Counted from the first letter of the stretch, positions 7,299 through 15,775 are shown. The stretch: DNA of 64,000 nt from Candidatus Saccharimonadota bacterium (GCA_029288485.1 JARIHC010000006.1:62001-126000), one strand, 5' to 3'. Numbers and translations are program-made. The notes: generated from the letters alone by a model not told the origin.

Positions 7299-8972
7299 TC
7301 ACATTTTATCCGGTGATGCAATACCTAGCAGCTGTAGTCCGCCCTTGAGCGTATCGGCATATTTTGCTACTAGAGCTAGGCGAGCAGCCTGGCGCTCATC
7401 ACCGATTACGCGGTTGTTTTCATAAAAACGGTTGAAGGACTGGGCTAACTCGTACAGATAAGTGCAGACATGATGCGGCATGAGCTCGGCTGCAGCCTTG
7501 TCTACAATCTCTGGATACTCGCTAATTTTGCGCGCCAGCGTACGCTCGCCCGGCTGCAATTCGACAATTTGACCGTCCGCGGCACTAGCTTTTGCAAGAA
7601 TACTCCTGGCTCGGGCATGTGCGTATTGCAGATAAGGCCCGCTGTTTCCCTCAAGGCTAACCGATTCGTCCGGATCGAAAATCAGGTCGCCGCCAAGGCG
7701 ATTCTTTAGAAAAGCATATTTAATGGCTCCAAGAACAGTTTCGTTGTTTGGCGGCCTATCAGCGGCTGTGATAGCTTCGATCGTCAAGTCAATGACCGTA
7801 TCAGCCGGTATGATGTTTCCCAGGCGGCTACTCATCTTCACGCCGCCAGCAAGGCGCACCATGCCGTGCGGAATATGTGTCGTGGCCTCCACTAAATCCG
7901 GCAGGAAATGCTCCATGGCCTTGAGCACCACTACCATGTACTGCTCCTGCTCGTTAGCGGTTATGATAACTGACTTATCAAAGTTATAGTCCTCTTTTTT
8001 CTTAATCATCAGGCCAACTTCCTTGGCTTCGTAGGTTGGCAGGCCTTGGCTATTTATGAAGACGCGGGTATGCAGGTTGTATTTTTCGCCATCGAAAACT
8101 ATAGCACCATCGGATTCGGTAAAAACGTCACCAATGTGCTTTTTGACAGCCTCAAGGCCTAGTCCAGCGACTTTGCTCTCCGGATAATATTTTTCCATGT
8201 TGGCACCCAGGCGTTCATAGAATGCGTCAAAAGCTTCGTAGCTCCACTGTCGGCAAGTCCAGTATATTTTTGCGAAATCCGAGTCATGGTCATCGTCGGC
8301 ATGCAGTTGGTAGACTCGCTTATTAAGCTCGGTGATGTTTTTTTTGGCTGTTTCGTCCGTCTCATAAACATTATTGCCTTTGACATAAGCCGCGGCCAGC
8401 CAGGCGGACCTTTCCTGCGGCTCTACCCCGTCAAGTTTGGTCGGGTTTTCTCCCCCTAATCGTTCCAAGACCGCCCACATTGTCTTGCCAACATGCAAGC
8501 CAACATCACCACCGTAATTAACGCGGTGGACTTCGCCGCCGGACGCCTCCATAAGATTAGCAATAGCGTCGCCTACTATAGTGGTGTAGACGTGTCCGGC
8601 ATGCAGCATCTTAAACGGATTGGGGTCGGAATACTCGGCCACAACGGTTTTGCCGCTTAGTGATTGCTCTGGCTCAGTTTCAAGCGTCTCGATCAACGCT
8701 TCGTCGGTTAATTTCAGATTCATGAAACCAGGACCGGCCACCGAAACTTCGCTGACTTCGCCGGCTAACTTTTCACGAGTTTTCACGGCTAGCTCTTCGG
8801 CTATTTCACGCGGCGGCTTGCCTAACTGTTTAGCTAACTGCAGGGCTACATTGGTGGCGTAATCTCCAAATTGTTCTTCCGGCCTGGTCAACTCCACGCC
8901 CGCTTCAATGCCAAATAGCTCATTGCAAGCCGCAAACACCTCTTGGCTGATTTTTTGTCGCATCTTGATCAT
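7299..8972 (-). CDS. argS: Arginyl-tRNA synthetase
   Basis: A 557-residue class I synthetase that charges tRNA-Arg. The order is an N-terminal Arg-tRNA N domain (about 5-90), a catalytic core starting at SDPNPFKMLHAGH (HIGH-type HAGH at 124-127), a KMSSRLGN motif in place of KMSKS, and the C-terminal DALR anticodon-binding domain ending in LQLLGI. An alternative ATG lies three codons downstream. The start follows the argB-like stop by one base, so both genes are read from one transcript, which carries an arginine attenuator at its front. Confidence 0.96.
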   Translation of the reverse strand: MIKMRQKISQEVFAACNELFGIEAGVELTRPEEQFGDYATNVALQLAKQLGKPPREIAEELAVKTREKLAGEVSEVSVAGPGFMNLKLTDEALIETLETEPEQSLSGKTVVAEYSDPNPFKMLHAGHVYTTIVGDAIANLMEASGGEVHRVNYGGDVGLHVGKTMWAVLERLGGENPTKLDGVEPQERSAWLAAAYVKGNNVYETDETAKKNITELNKRVYQLHADDDHDSDFAKIYWTCRQWSYEAFDAFYERLGANMEKYYPESKVAGLGLEAVKKHIGDVFTESDGAIVFDGEKYNLHTRVFINSQGLPTYEAKEVGLMIKKKEDYNFDKSVIITANEQEQYMVVVLKAMEHFLPDLVEATTHIPHGMVRLAGGVKMSSRLGNIIPADTVIDLTIEAITAADRPPNNETVLGAIKYAFLKNRLGGDLIFDPDESVSLEGNSGPYLQYAHARARSILAKASAADGQIVELQPGERTLARKISEYPEIVDKAAAELMPHHVCTYLYELAQSFNRFYENNRVIGDERQAARLALVAKYADTLKGGLQLLGIASPDKM

Positions 8973-8973
8973 A

Positions 8974-9861
8974 TTATAGACTACTTACCCCATCATCAAC
9001 ATGGATCAAGGTACCAGCACCTTCATCGGTTAAAAGTTCCTTCATGAGGTCGTCTGGACTGGTTATAACAACGTCGTGTATACCCTCGTTAAGCAGGTTT
9101 AACGCTTCATTGACTTTGGGTATCATACCGCCATTAATCACGCCGCGTCTAATCAATGCTTGGGCTTGCGGGGCCGTCATATTAGCAATCCTCTCTGCGC
9201 CATTCTTAATAGCACCTTCTTTCGTGAGTGAGATGTGTTTAAGCACTCCTAGGTGGGCAGCTAAAGCTCCGGACGACATGTCGGCGTTAATATTTATTGG
9301 CTGGTTAATTGAACTGTTAGTTGCCAAATGTCCTATGCAGCTTACTACCGGCAAGATTCCGCGCATTGAAAGTCTCTCTATTCCCCAACTATCGACTTCA
9401 GTAATTTTATCGGTTGAGCCCAGGTCATTTGGATCGCTTAAAACACCTGCGAATATGCCGCGTACGCCTGCCGCATCACCGCCTTGATCAACTATAGCCT
9501 GGCTCAACAAAACGTTTGCCTTTAATAGTGCAGTTTCTACGGCTGGCATATGTTCTTGTCGTGTGATTCTTCTGCCGTTTACCTTATCGGTTGTTTGGCT
9601 GCTTGCGGCAAGTTCTCTATCTATTTGCTGACCGCCGCCGTGCACTACTACCGGCGACAAGCCAAGTACTTGCAAATTGACTAAACTTGTGACTGTAGTA
9701 CGGAGTAGTTCGGGGTCATCAATAATAGCACCGCCAACTTTTATAACAGCAAAACTCTGGCCCAGCTCAGCAAATTTATCCACGTATTTGTCTCCGTTCG
9801 GAAACTCTTCATAGATCTGCTGGCTTACCTCATTAATTTCAGGTTTTACTTTGAGTAACAT
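8974..9861 (-). CDS. argB: Acetylglutamate kinase-like amino-acid kinase (fused-NAGK/NAGS type, kinase part only)
   Basis: A 295-residue kinase that would phosphorylate N-acetylglutamate, the second step of arginine synthesis. Marks: AVIKVGGAII near 38-47, VVVHGGGQQID near 73-83, NINADMSSGALAAHLG, NGGMIPKV and the end DEGAGTLIHVDD. An N-terminal extension of about 35 residues before the AVIKVGG strand and the shape of the end resemble bacterial and fungal kinase domains normally fused to an acetyltransferase domain; that second domain is absent. It is followed at once by argS. A GGAG ribosome site precedes the ATG. Without other arginine genes in view, the actual substrate is not certain. Confidence 0.8.
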   Translation of the reverse strand: MLLKVKPEINEVSQQIYEEFPNGDKYVDKFAELGQSFAVIKVGGAIIDDPELLRTTVTSLVNLQVLGLSPVVVHGGGQQIDRELAASSQTTDKVNGRRITRQEHMPAVETALLKANVLLSQAIVDQGGDAAGVRGIFAGVLSDPNDLGSTDKITEVDSWGIERLSMRGILPVVSCIGHLATNSSINQPININADMSSGALAAHLGVLKHISLTKEGAIKNGAERIANMTAPQAQALIRRGVINGGMIPKVNEALNLLNEGIHDVVITSPDDLMKELLTDEGAGTLIHVDDGVSSL

Positions 9862-9875
9862 TTGTTCTCCATATA

Positions 9876-9919
9876 TTAAAAAGCTCCCTGGTTAGAAGGG
9901 AGCTGTCTGGAGCTTTTTT
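9876..9919 (-). terminator. Attenuator: competing terminator and antiterminator before argB-argS
   Basis: Read on the minus strand, AGCTCCC (9888-9882 pair region with 9904-9898) forms a seven-pair hairpin with a nine-base loop followed by TTTTTAA, a terminator. An upstream copy of the same arm, AAAAAGCTCC (9918-9909), can instead pair with GGAGCTTTTT and so bury the T-run, which is an antiterminator. The upstream copy begins six to seven bases after the leader-peptide stop, where a terminating ribosome would cover it. Confidence 0.8.
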
Positions 9920-9925
9920 ATTTAG

Positions 9926-9997
9926 CTAATTACAAGGACAACTCCCGTTAATACGTGGGCTCAGACGGCGGTAATTGACTTTAATAATTTCTAACAT
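9926..9997 (-). CDS. Putative arginine leader peptide
   Basis: A 23-codon open frame, ATG at 9997-9995 to TAG at 9928-9926. Residues 9-15 read YRRLSPR, with adjacent CGC CGT codons and a third CGT, then a tail with two Cys codons. It is placed directly before a terminator/antiterminator pair and the argB-like/argS genes. That is the layout of translation-coupled attenuation, where scarcity of charged tRNA-Arg stalls the ribosome and lets transcription continue. A TATAGT -10 box lies at 10015-10010. Translation is not proven; the Cys codons give a second, less likely sensing option. Confidence 0.7.
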   Translation of the reverse strand: MLEIIKVNYRRLSPRINGSCPCN

Positions 9998-10022
9998 AAA
10001 ACTTATCGTACTATATTACGTG

Positions 10023-10739
10023 TTATTTTACAATTATATTGTTGGTGTCTGCGGTCTCAGCGTCAATTCTCCCAGCGTACCGTAGCAGCCGGGCGCCGCG
10101 CCATAACAGACCGTACATGCTTATCAGCAGCACGAAAAATGACACAATTGTTATTAACATTTGCGGGTACTGTGCCGGATGCAGCAACCGGTCTGACATA
10201 TCAAATAACAAACCGCCGGGATTAGTGAGAATATCCCAGCTGTTCCATCTTAGATCACGGCCTACATACACCGCTACACAACTAACTAGCAGCGTAAAAA
10301 CTATCCATAGAAACGCAGATACGCGGCTAAGCCGGCGGCGCAACTGCAGATGTACCAGATAAAGACTGCTAAAGCCCAGAGTTACTCCGGTGTATATAAA
10401 TGAGGTTAGCATGACCGTATCGTATATTAAGTCGACGCGCTGCACATCTTGCAGGTGAATAAAATCGCTTATCATATAAAAACTATTGGGTAAAAAAACC
10501 AGCCACAATAAACTAAGACCCATAGCCTCCCAGCTGGACCATAATTTGCGCCTTAGAACACTCACTAAACGCACGGCGAAGATCAGCGGCAACCATGCTA
10601 AAAACAAGTTCCAAATTAAGTAGTTAAACTCTAAGCTGTTATTTCGCCAAGCGCCATATGCGAACAAGCCAACACTAACTAGTGTTGAAAACCCTAGCGC
10701 CAAGATGTATTGGTCGCGCGGCGACCGCCACCTAGCCAT
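10023..10739 (-). CDS. DUF1361 integral membrane protein
   Basis: A 238-residue protein with about six hydrophobic helices. It shows the DUF1361 hallmarks: NLFLAWLPLIFA in the second helix region, LSLLWLVFLPNSFYMISDFIHL with the conserved PN and D-x-H, and a later VYVGRDLRWNSWD loop. The family is a set of bacterial inner-membrane proteins without established function. It is the last gene before the argB leader, and its stop lies inside the leader promoter region. The upstream neighbour at 10763 is a small anchored protein on the same strand. Confidence 0.88.
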   Translation of the reverse strand: MARWRSPRDQYILALGFSTLVSVGLFAYGAWRNNSLEFNYLIWNLFLAWLPLIFAVRLVSVLRRKLWSSWEAMGLSLLWLVFLPNSFYMISDFIHLQDVQRVDLIYDTVMLTSFIYTGVTLGFSSLYLVHLQLRRRLSRVSAFLWIVFTLLVSCVAVYVGRDLRWNSWDILTNPGGLLFDMSDRLLHPAQYPQMLITIVSFFVLLISMYGLLWRGARLLRYAGRIDAETADTNNIIVK

Positions 10740-10762
10740 AAGCCTATTATATCTTAGCCAGA

Positions 10763-10978
10763 TTAATATCTTTGGAGTACGGCTTGTTGATCTTTATTCA
10801 TTGTGTGCTGAGCGCTAGACACTGGTTTGCTACCAGCAGCAATCCCGTCTGCGTTATTTGCTACATATTGATAGGTCTTATTGAGATCGCTCGCCTGTTT
10901 AAGCACGATATTGGACGTGTAAAACAAAAAACCTAGATACGAACCAGCAACAAACACCAAAGCTAAAAATAGTTTCAT
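10763..10978 (-). CDS. Small membrane-anchored protein of unknown function
   Basis: A 71-residue protein with an N-terminal hydrophobic helix (about 2-21) followed by a polar, Gln/Asn/Ser-rich tail of 50 residues that would face outside. No motif was recognised. It lies between the isomerase and DUF1361 genes on the same strand, 23 bases before the latter, so it is probably part of that transcript. Support comes from the clean signal-anchor and the position, not from homology. Confidence 0.55.
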   Translation of the reverse strand: MKLFLALVFVAGSYLGFLFYTSNIVLKQASDLNKTYQYVANNADGIAAGSKPVSSAQHTMNKDQQAVLQRY

Positions 10979-11024
10979 ATAGGTGTTATATCAGCCTGTT
11001 TAGACCGATGCAAGCATAGGCTTT

Positions 11025-12068
11025 TTACCCAGCTAGAGCTTTTTTGAGCTTTTCGATCAGTTCAACCGGCGTTGGATTAAGCCCGTTTAGCAAGGCAGTA
11101 TAGAGACTAACGAAGTCTCCCAGTGCAATAGTCGAGAATAGCTGCTCAAGCTGATTGGCGCCTTCGGCTTCAACCACTATGGGCTGAGGCCTGAGACCAG
11201 ATAATAAACGCTCAGTTACCTCGAAGCGTTTTTGCATCCGGGGATTTTCTAAACGGCTTCGTAAATCAATAACAGCGTACGGTTTATCGACGGGCTGCTT
11301 GGTCCAACCAAGTATTTCGTTGTGATTAAACTCTGGGAATTGGTTATCCCACGCAACTTGCTTAGCGTTTTCGTTAAAGCTAATTTTCCACTTGTAAGCC
11401 GCCGGCCAAAGCTGCGGCCCGGCGTATACCACCACCGACTTGCCAATTACTTCAAGAGCAATTTGTTTAGCTAGATTATTTTTAGTGGGAACTACAGGCA
11501 ACCAGTTTTTAATACGTTGTTCCAAGTTTTTGGCAGCCGCTTCAATTAGCGGAATTTGATTATCCTGCAGCGGAGTCGCATTAAGTATTTCAGCTAAAGC
11601 TCGATACTGATAGCCAAACGTAAAACGCGGCTGGAAACCCGCTGGCAATTCTATATACGGAAGTTGCTGGGCTTTAGCTTTTTCTAGCAGCTTGCCGCCT
11701 GATGCTACGACTACGACCATTGGAGTCTGGCGAACGCTTTCTTCGCTTATAGCGTCTTCTAAAACACTCAAGACCTCTTCCGTATTACCCGAATAACTAG
11801 AACAAATTAACAGAGTGTTTTCATGTGCGTAGTCCGGCAAATCATAACCTTGGACGACTTCGAACGGCACATGCGGGCTATTGCCCACTTTGTATGCTTT
11901 AGCCGCTAATCCAGAACCGCCCATCCCAGCTACTATTACGTCATAAACCGGCTTCGGCGGCTGCCATTTAAAGCCAAAATCGTGCATATACTGCTCAGTT
12001 TGTTTTTCGGCGATTCCCAGGGCATCCTGGGTGTCGCGTTCATGTATCACTTTAAGGTCGTCTAACAT
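11025..12068 (-). CDS. Bifunctional phosphoglucose/phosphomannose isomerase (SIS type)
   Basis: A 347-residue cytoplasmic enzyme of the SIS-domain PGI/PMI family, interconverting glucose-6-P, mannose-6-P and fructose-6-P. Marks: VIVAGMGGSGLAAKAY at about 44-59, SSYSGNTEEVL at about 90-100 (the SIS phosphosugar site), FGYQYRAL, VVVYAGPQLWPAAYKWKIS and an ENAKQ motif with the catalytic Glu, then FNHNEILGW with the active His. Family members occur in archaea and CPR bacteria in place of classical PGI. It supplies hexose phosphates for glycolysis and surface sugars. Confidence 0.9.
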   Translation of the reverse strand: MLDDLKVIHERDTQDALGIAEKQTEQYMHDFGFKWQPPKPVYDVIVAGMGGSGLAAKAYKVGNSPHVPFEVVQGYDLPDYAHENTLLICSSYSGNTEEVLSVLEDAISEESVRQTPMVVVVASGGKLLEKAKAQQLPYIELPAGFQPRFTFGYQYRALAEILNATPLQDNQIPLIEAAAKNLEQRIKNWLPVVPTKNNLAKQIALEVIGKSVVVYAGPQLWPAAYKWKISFNENAKQVAWDNQFPEFNHNEILGWTKQPVDKPYAVIDLRSRLENPRMQKRFEVTERLLSGLRPQPIVVEAEGANQLEQLFSTIALGDFVSLYTALLNGLNPTPVELIEKLKKALAG

Positions 12069-12208
12069 AATGCCTCTTTGTTAATAACGTCTAATAACCA
12101 GTAAATAGTATTCCGCGCTATAAAGCCAGTTTCTGTTTGCTAAGTGCCAAGCCGTTTATGCTACAATCGAGGTATATTGGAACTTAGTAACTTCTTAAGG
12201 GGAACTCT

Positions 12209-12679
12209 ATGTTTGGGCACGACGATAACGACAATCACCATCAATCAGACGATGACGCTAAAACCGTTGTTGCTAACGGAGACTGGCAGCACCCTGACTT
12301 AGAACAAAATGGTCCAGCTGCCGAAAACCACGGCGAAGCTACCCAGCAGGAAAATCACCATACAGAGCAACCTGCTGATCCTACTACTACGTCGCAATCA
12401 GATGCTTCAGGCGCTCCTCATAACAATGACTTGATAGACCTTAAGCAACAAGCTTTGTCTAAGCTTTCGCCCTTGGTAGATAAGCTTAACCAGTCGCCAG
12501 ATGATAAATTCCGAACGCTCATGATGATGATTCAGGCTAGCGACAACCAACGTTTGGTCCACCAGGCCTACGAAACCGCTCTTCAGATCCACGACGAAAA
12601 AGAACGCGCCCAGGCTTTGTTAGATATCATTAACGAAATCAACTACTTCACCCAAAACGGCGGCTCCTCGGACGAATAG
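12209..12679 (+). CDS. Acidic hypothetical protein with disordered head and helical tail
   Basis: A 156-residue protein. The first 80 residues are rich in Asp, Asn, His, Gln and Glu and probably unfolded; residues 85-150 (LIDLKQQALSKLSPLVDKL onward) look like three amphipathic helices. No Cys, no membrane segment. A TGCTACAAT extended -10 lies at about 12158-12166 and an AAGGGGA ribosome site before the ATG. It is convergent with the kinase gene, the two stops abutting at 12679/12680. Family not recognised; such short acidic proteins recur in Saccharibacteria. Confidence 0.75.
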   Translation: MFGHDDNDNHHQSDDDAKTVVANGDWQHPDLEQNGPAAENHGEATQQENHHTEQPADPTTTSQSDASGAPHNNDLIDLKQQALSKLSPLVDKLNQSPDDKFRTLMMMIQASDNQRLVHQAYETALQIHDEKERAQALLDIINEINYFTQNGGSSDE

Positions 12680-13552
12680 CTAGGCAGCTAAAGCTAAAGT
12701 TTCTGCCGGGTGTAACCAATATTCTAGATCTTCTGCCATTTCTGCTGCTGATTGGTACCTGTCTTCGGGCAATAGCTGAAGAGCCCTATCTGCTATGTCT
12801 ACCAAAGCCATTGGTACCTCTCGACCCCAATGCGCAGCAGGGTCGTACTCAGTCGGGCCATGATGGTTAATAGCCTCGATTCTGCTCAGCGGGTCAGACG
12901 GTCTTTTACCAGATAAGAAATGCAACAGCACCTGCCCCATAGAATATATATCGCTTCGCGTATCTACAGACATATCTGCAGCGCATTGCTCGGGCGACAT
13001 ATATTCCAGTGTGCCTATAGTGGTTTTAACTGGACCATCTTGCTCGCCCAGAATACCGCCCGCCGGATCGTCTATATACTTTGAAATGTCGAAATCCGTC
13101 AGATCAGCCCCTTCCCAGCTTAGGAGCAAATTGGCCGGCTTAACGTCACGGTGGATCACGCCCTGCTCATGGATATAACCAATAACGCCTAGAGCCGAAG
13201 CTCCTACTTCGGCAGCCAATTTTGGATCACCAAATTCACGGAAACGCTTTATTACCGTAGGGTCGTGGTTCCTAAGTTCGGTTACTATGTACGGACTGGA
13301 AGCGTCTGTGTTGGCAGTCCGATAAGCTGGTATTTGAGGATGGCTCAGACTGCCTCTTATGTTGGCTTCATTAACGATTTTACTAACAGCAAGTTTGTCG
13401 CGCAAAGGATTGCGCGCTTTTAGGAAAACTGTTTCGTCGGCCTGTTGGTCGTAAGCTGCTATGGCCAACATTTTTTCGTCGCCGGCGATTTTACGAACTA
13501 CATCATAACCTTCGGGGATTACGATTTCCGGGTTGTGGCACTGTTTGTACAT
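12680..13552 (-). CDS. Cytoplasmic serine/threonine protein kinase
   Basis: A 290-residue Hanks-type kinase domain without membrane helix or sensor part. Invariant Lys45 (VFLKA), HRDVKPAN at 134-141, an activation loop starting DFD at 153-155, GTLEYMSPEQ and the SDIYSMGQVLLHFLSG region are all visible. The magnesium motif reads DFD instead of DFG, and the glycine-rich loop is weak (KIAGDEKML), so the nucleotide site is unusual, though the catalytic HRD and Lys are intact. Possible substrates cannot be read from context; it stands alone between the acidic hypothetical protein and groEL. Confidence 0.9.
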   Translation of the reverse strand: MYKQCHNPEIVIPEGYDVVRKIAGDEKMLAIAAYDQQADETVFLKARNPLRDKLAVSKIVNEANIRGSLSHPQIPAYRTANTDASSPYIVTELRNHDPTVIKRFREFGDPKLAAEVGASALGVIGYIHEQGVIHRDVKPANLLLSWEGADLTDFDISKYIDDPAGGILGEQDGPVKTTIGTLEYMSPEQCAADMSVDTRSDIYSMGQVLLHFLSGKRPSDPLSRIEAINHHGPTEYDPAAHWGREVPMALVDIADRALQLLPEDRYQSAAEMAEDLEYWLHPAETLALAA

Positions 13553-13612
13553 TTCATTTTAATTATTGGCGGTTCTGTTTTTAGGACCTGTTTTAATTAT
13601 ACGCCTGAATGT

Positions 13613-13640
13613 AAAGACCCGGCCATAAGCCGGGTCTTTT
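13613..13640. terminator. Bidirectional hairpin behind groEL
   Basis: AAAGACCCGGC (13613-13623) and GCCGGGTCTTT (13629-13639) form an eleven-pair stem with a five-base loop. It is followed by T residues on the plus strand and by TTTACA on the minus strand. It lies 23 bases after the groEL stop and upstream of the kinase gene. Confidence 0.8.
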
Positions 13641-13662
13641 ACGTCTGATGCTCTTAACGAGT

Positions 13663-15315
13663 CTACATCATTGCGCCCATGCCTCCCGGCATACCGCCGC
13701 CGGCTGGAGCCTCAGGTTCTTTTTCCGGCACTTCTACCACTAAGGCGCCCATGGTCATTGACGTACCAGCAATACTGACCGCGTTTTGAATAGCTTCTTT
13801 GGTGACACGGGTTGGATCAACTATACCGGCAGACTTTAGGTCTACTAACTTGCTTGCATCATTAACATTTACACCTTGCCCGGCTTTTGCTTTCTTAACC
13901 TGCGGCAACCACTCATCCGGGTTCAAACCAGCATTTTCAAGCAACACGCGGAAGGGCTGGCTTAAAGCCTTCACTAGCAGTTGCTGGCCGGCGCTGACAG
14001 AATCGTCGTCACTTGTAGCTTGAACTTTAGTGGTTAGGTTAATCAGGGTTACTCCGCCGCCTGGAACTACACCTTCGCTAAGAGCCGCTTTCACAGCATG
14101 GACAGCGTCATCTACCCGGAATTTCTTTTCTTCTATCTCAGTTTCTGTCACCCCACCAACCTTAATAACGGCAACTTTACCGCTCAGAGCCGCTTGACGC
14201 TTTTCTAAGTGCTCTTTGTCATATTCACTGGTAGCAGCCCCCGCCTGAGCAGCAATTTGCTTAATGCGAGCGTTGACCTCAGCTTGCGAACCGCCGCCTT
14301 CGATGATAGTAGTTTCATCTTTGGTGACAATTACTTTGCGGGCCGATCCAACCACATCCAAATCAGCAGTTTCAAAACTATGGCCCAAGTCTTCGCTGAT
14401 CACATCACCGCCGGTTAGTATGGCAATGTCGTTCAGAACGTCTTTACGACGATCTCCAAATTCCGGCGCTTTAACAGCTACTGTATTAAAGACACCTTTT
14501 AGACGATTCAGTATCAAAGTGCCTAATGCCTCGCCCTCGAGATCCTCAGCAATGATCACTAGATCTTTTTTGCCAGCTTGAGCTAACTTTTCCAGCAGCG
14601 GCAGTATATCTTGCACACTGGAAATCTTTTTATCGGTCACAATGATTGCCGGCTTGTCATACACGGCTTCCATGCGTTCGGTGTCGGTAACCATGTACGG
14701 GCTAACAAAACCCCTGTCGAACGTAAAGCCTTCTACGACCTCGCTTTCTAGCTGGAGGCCTTGGCCTTCCTCTACAGTAACCACGCCATCTTTACCAACT
14801 TTCTCAATGACGTCTGCTATCAGGTTGCCAATCCCGGCATCACCAGCCGAAATGGTAGCAACCTCTGCTACGCGAGTTTTCTTACTTGAGATATTTTCGC
14901 TCATGCCGCCAAGCGCCTTAATAACATCTTGGGCAGCAGCTTCTAGTCCTTTGCGCAATAACATAGGGTTGTGGCCTGCCGCAATCAGTTTGTTGGCTTC
15001 ATTTAAGATGTGGTAAGTCAGCACTGTTACTGTGGTTGTACCGTCGCCAGCCACATCGTTCATCTTAGAAGCTGCCTGTTTAATGAGCTCGGCGCCGACT
15101 TTTTGACCTAAAGTTTCATCGTCAACATCTGCTAACTCTACTCCTTTAGCAACAGTCACGCCGTCGTGGGTTACGGTTGGGCCACCAAAGCCCTTGCTAA
15201 TAACTACGTTGCGGCCTTTGGGTCCCATAGTTGTCTTAACAGCGTTATATAAAATTTCTGCGCCTGCCAAAACTCGCTTGCGTGCTTCCTCGTCATAAAA
15301 TACTTTCTTGGCCAT
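13663..15315 (-). CDS. groEL: Chaperonin GroEL (Hsp60)
   Basis: A 550-residue chaperonin subunit forming the double-ring folding chamber. Recognisable blocks are KTTMGPKGRNVVISKGFG with the ATP-site, VAGDGTTTVTVL with the catalytic Asp, GDRRKDVLNDIAILTGG, and the Gly/Met end typical of bacterial GroEL. Length and domain order are standard. An AGGAGG ribosome site precedes the ATG. It follows groES by 14 bases and shares its CIRCE-controlled promoter. Confidence 0.98.
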   Translation of the reverse strand: MAKKVFYDEEARKRVLAGAEILYNAVKTTMGPKGRNVVISKGFGGPTVTHDGVTVAKGVELADVDDETLGQKVGAELIKQAASKMNDVAGDGTTTVTVLTYHILNEANKLIAAGHNPMLLRKGLEAAAQDVIKALGGMSENISSKKTRVAEVATISAGDAGIGNLIADVIEKVGKDGVVTVEEGQGLQLESEVVEGFTFDRGFVSPYMVTDTERMEAVYDKPAIIVTDKKISSVQDILPLLEKLAQAGKKDLVIIAEDLEGEALGTLILNRLKGVFNTVAVKAPEFGDRRKDVLNDIAILTGGDVISEDLGHSFETADLDVVGSARKVIVTKDETTIIEGGGSQAEVNARIKQIAAQAGAATSEYDKEHLEKRQAALSGKVAVIKVGGVTETEIEEKKFRVDDAVHAVKAALSEGVVPGGGVTLINLTTKVQATSDDDSVSAGQQLLVKALSQPFRVLLENAGLNPDEWLPQVKKAKAGQGVNVNDASKLVDLKSAGIVDPTRVTKEAIQNAVSIAGTSMTMGALVVEVPEKEPEAPAGGGMPGGMGAMM

Positions 15316-15329
15316 CTTATAATATCCTC

Positions 15330-15596
15330 CTATTTAACAGTCGCTAGAACGTCTTTTTCTTCTACTAATATATATTCATCTTTGCCAACTTTAACTTCCG
15401 TGGTGCTAAAGCTTTTATACACAATACGGTCGCCAACTTTAATTTGTTTGACGGCCGGTCCGACCGCCGCTACTTTGGCCGTTTTGGGCTTCTCGGCTGC
15501 CTTCTCAGGCAAATAGATACCGCTAGCTGTCTTAGTTTCAGCTTCCTCGCCCACAGCAACTACATAGTCGCCCAGCGGCTGTAAAGGTGTGCTCAT
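15330..15596 (-). CDS. groES: Co-chaperonin GroES (Hsp10)
   Basis: An 88-residue lid protein for GroEL. PLGDYVVAVGEEAETKTASG is the first strand and mobile loop, followed by AKVAAVGP, GDRIVYKSFSTTEVKVG and the EEKDVLATVK end. The mobile loop is present though variant (KTASGIYLPE), with the hydrophobic I-Y-L contact for GroEL. GGAGG lies just before the ATG. First gene of the groES-groEL operon. Confidence 0.97.
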   Translation of the reverse strand: MSTPLQPLGDYVVAVGEEAETKTASGIYLPEKAAEKPKTAKVAAVGPAVKQIKVGDRIVYKSFSTTEVKVGKDEYILVEEKDVLATVK

Positions 15597-15665
15597 CTGT
15601 AACCTCCATTTAATTCACGCATACACGCATATTTGCAGATGTGGTCTCGCAATGTACACCTGCTT

Positions 15666-15704
15666 CTGGCACTCACTATACTAGAGTGCTAATTTTGCTG
15701 TCAA
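15666..15704 (-). promoter_or_regulatory. CIRCE operator over a sigma-70 promoter of groES-groEL
   Basis: CTGGCACTC (15666-15674), nine bases, then GAGTGCTAA (15684-15692): the right half matches the CIRCE consensus fully and the left half at seven of nine. On the minus strand TTGACA (15704-15699) and TATAGT (15680-15675) with an 18-base spacer form the promoter, so a bound HrcA repressor would cover it. HrcA itself is not in the window. Confidence 0.92.
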
Positions 15705-15763
15705 GTTTATCTGTCCATTAAATTAAAATAAATTAACACTTGCTTTTTAGCTATTAATCTGAT

Positions 15764-15775
15764 TTACTATAGTAA
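15764..15775. promoter_or_regulatory. Perfect 12-base palindrome at the promoter of the 15811 gene
   Basis: TTACTATAGTAA is a perfect palindrome. It contains TACTAT/TATAGT, usable as a -10 box, about 35 bases before the TTG start. An operator overlapping the promoter is plausible; no regulator is known. Confidence 0.4.
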
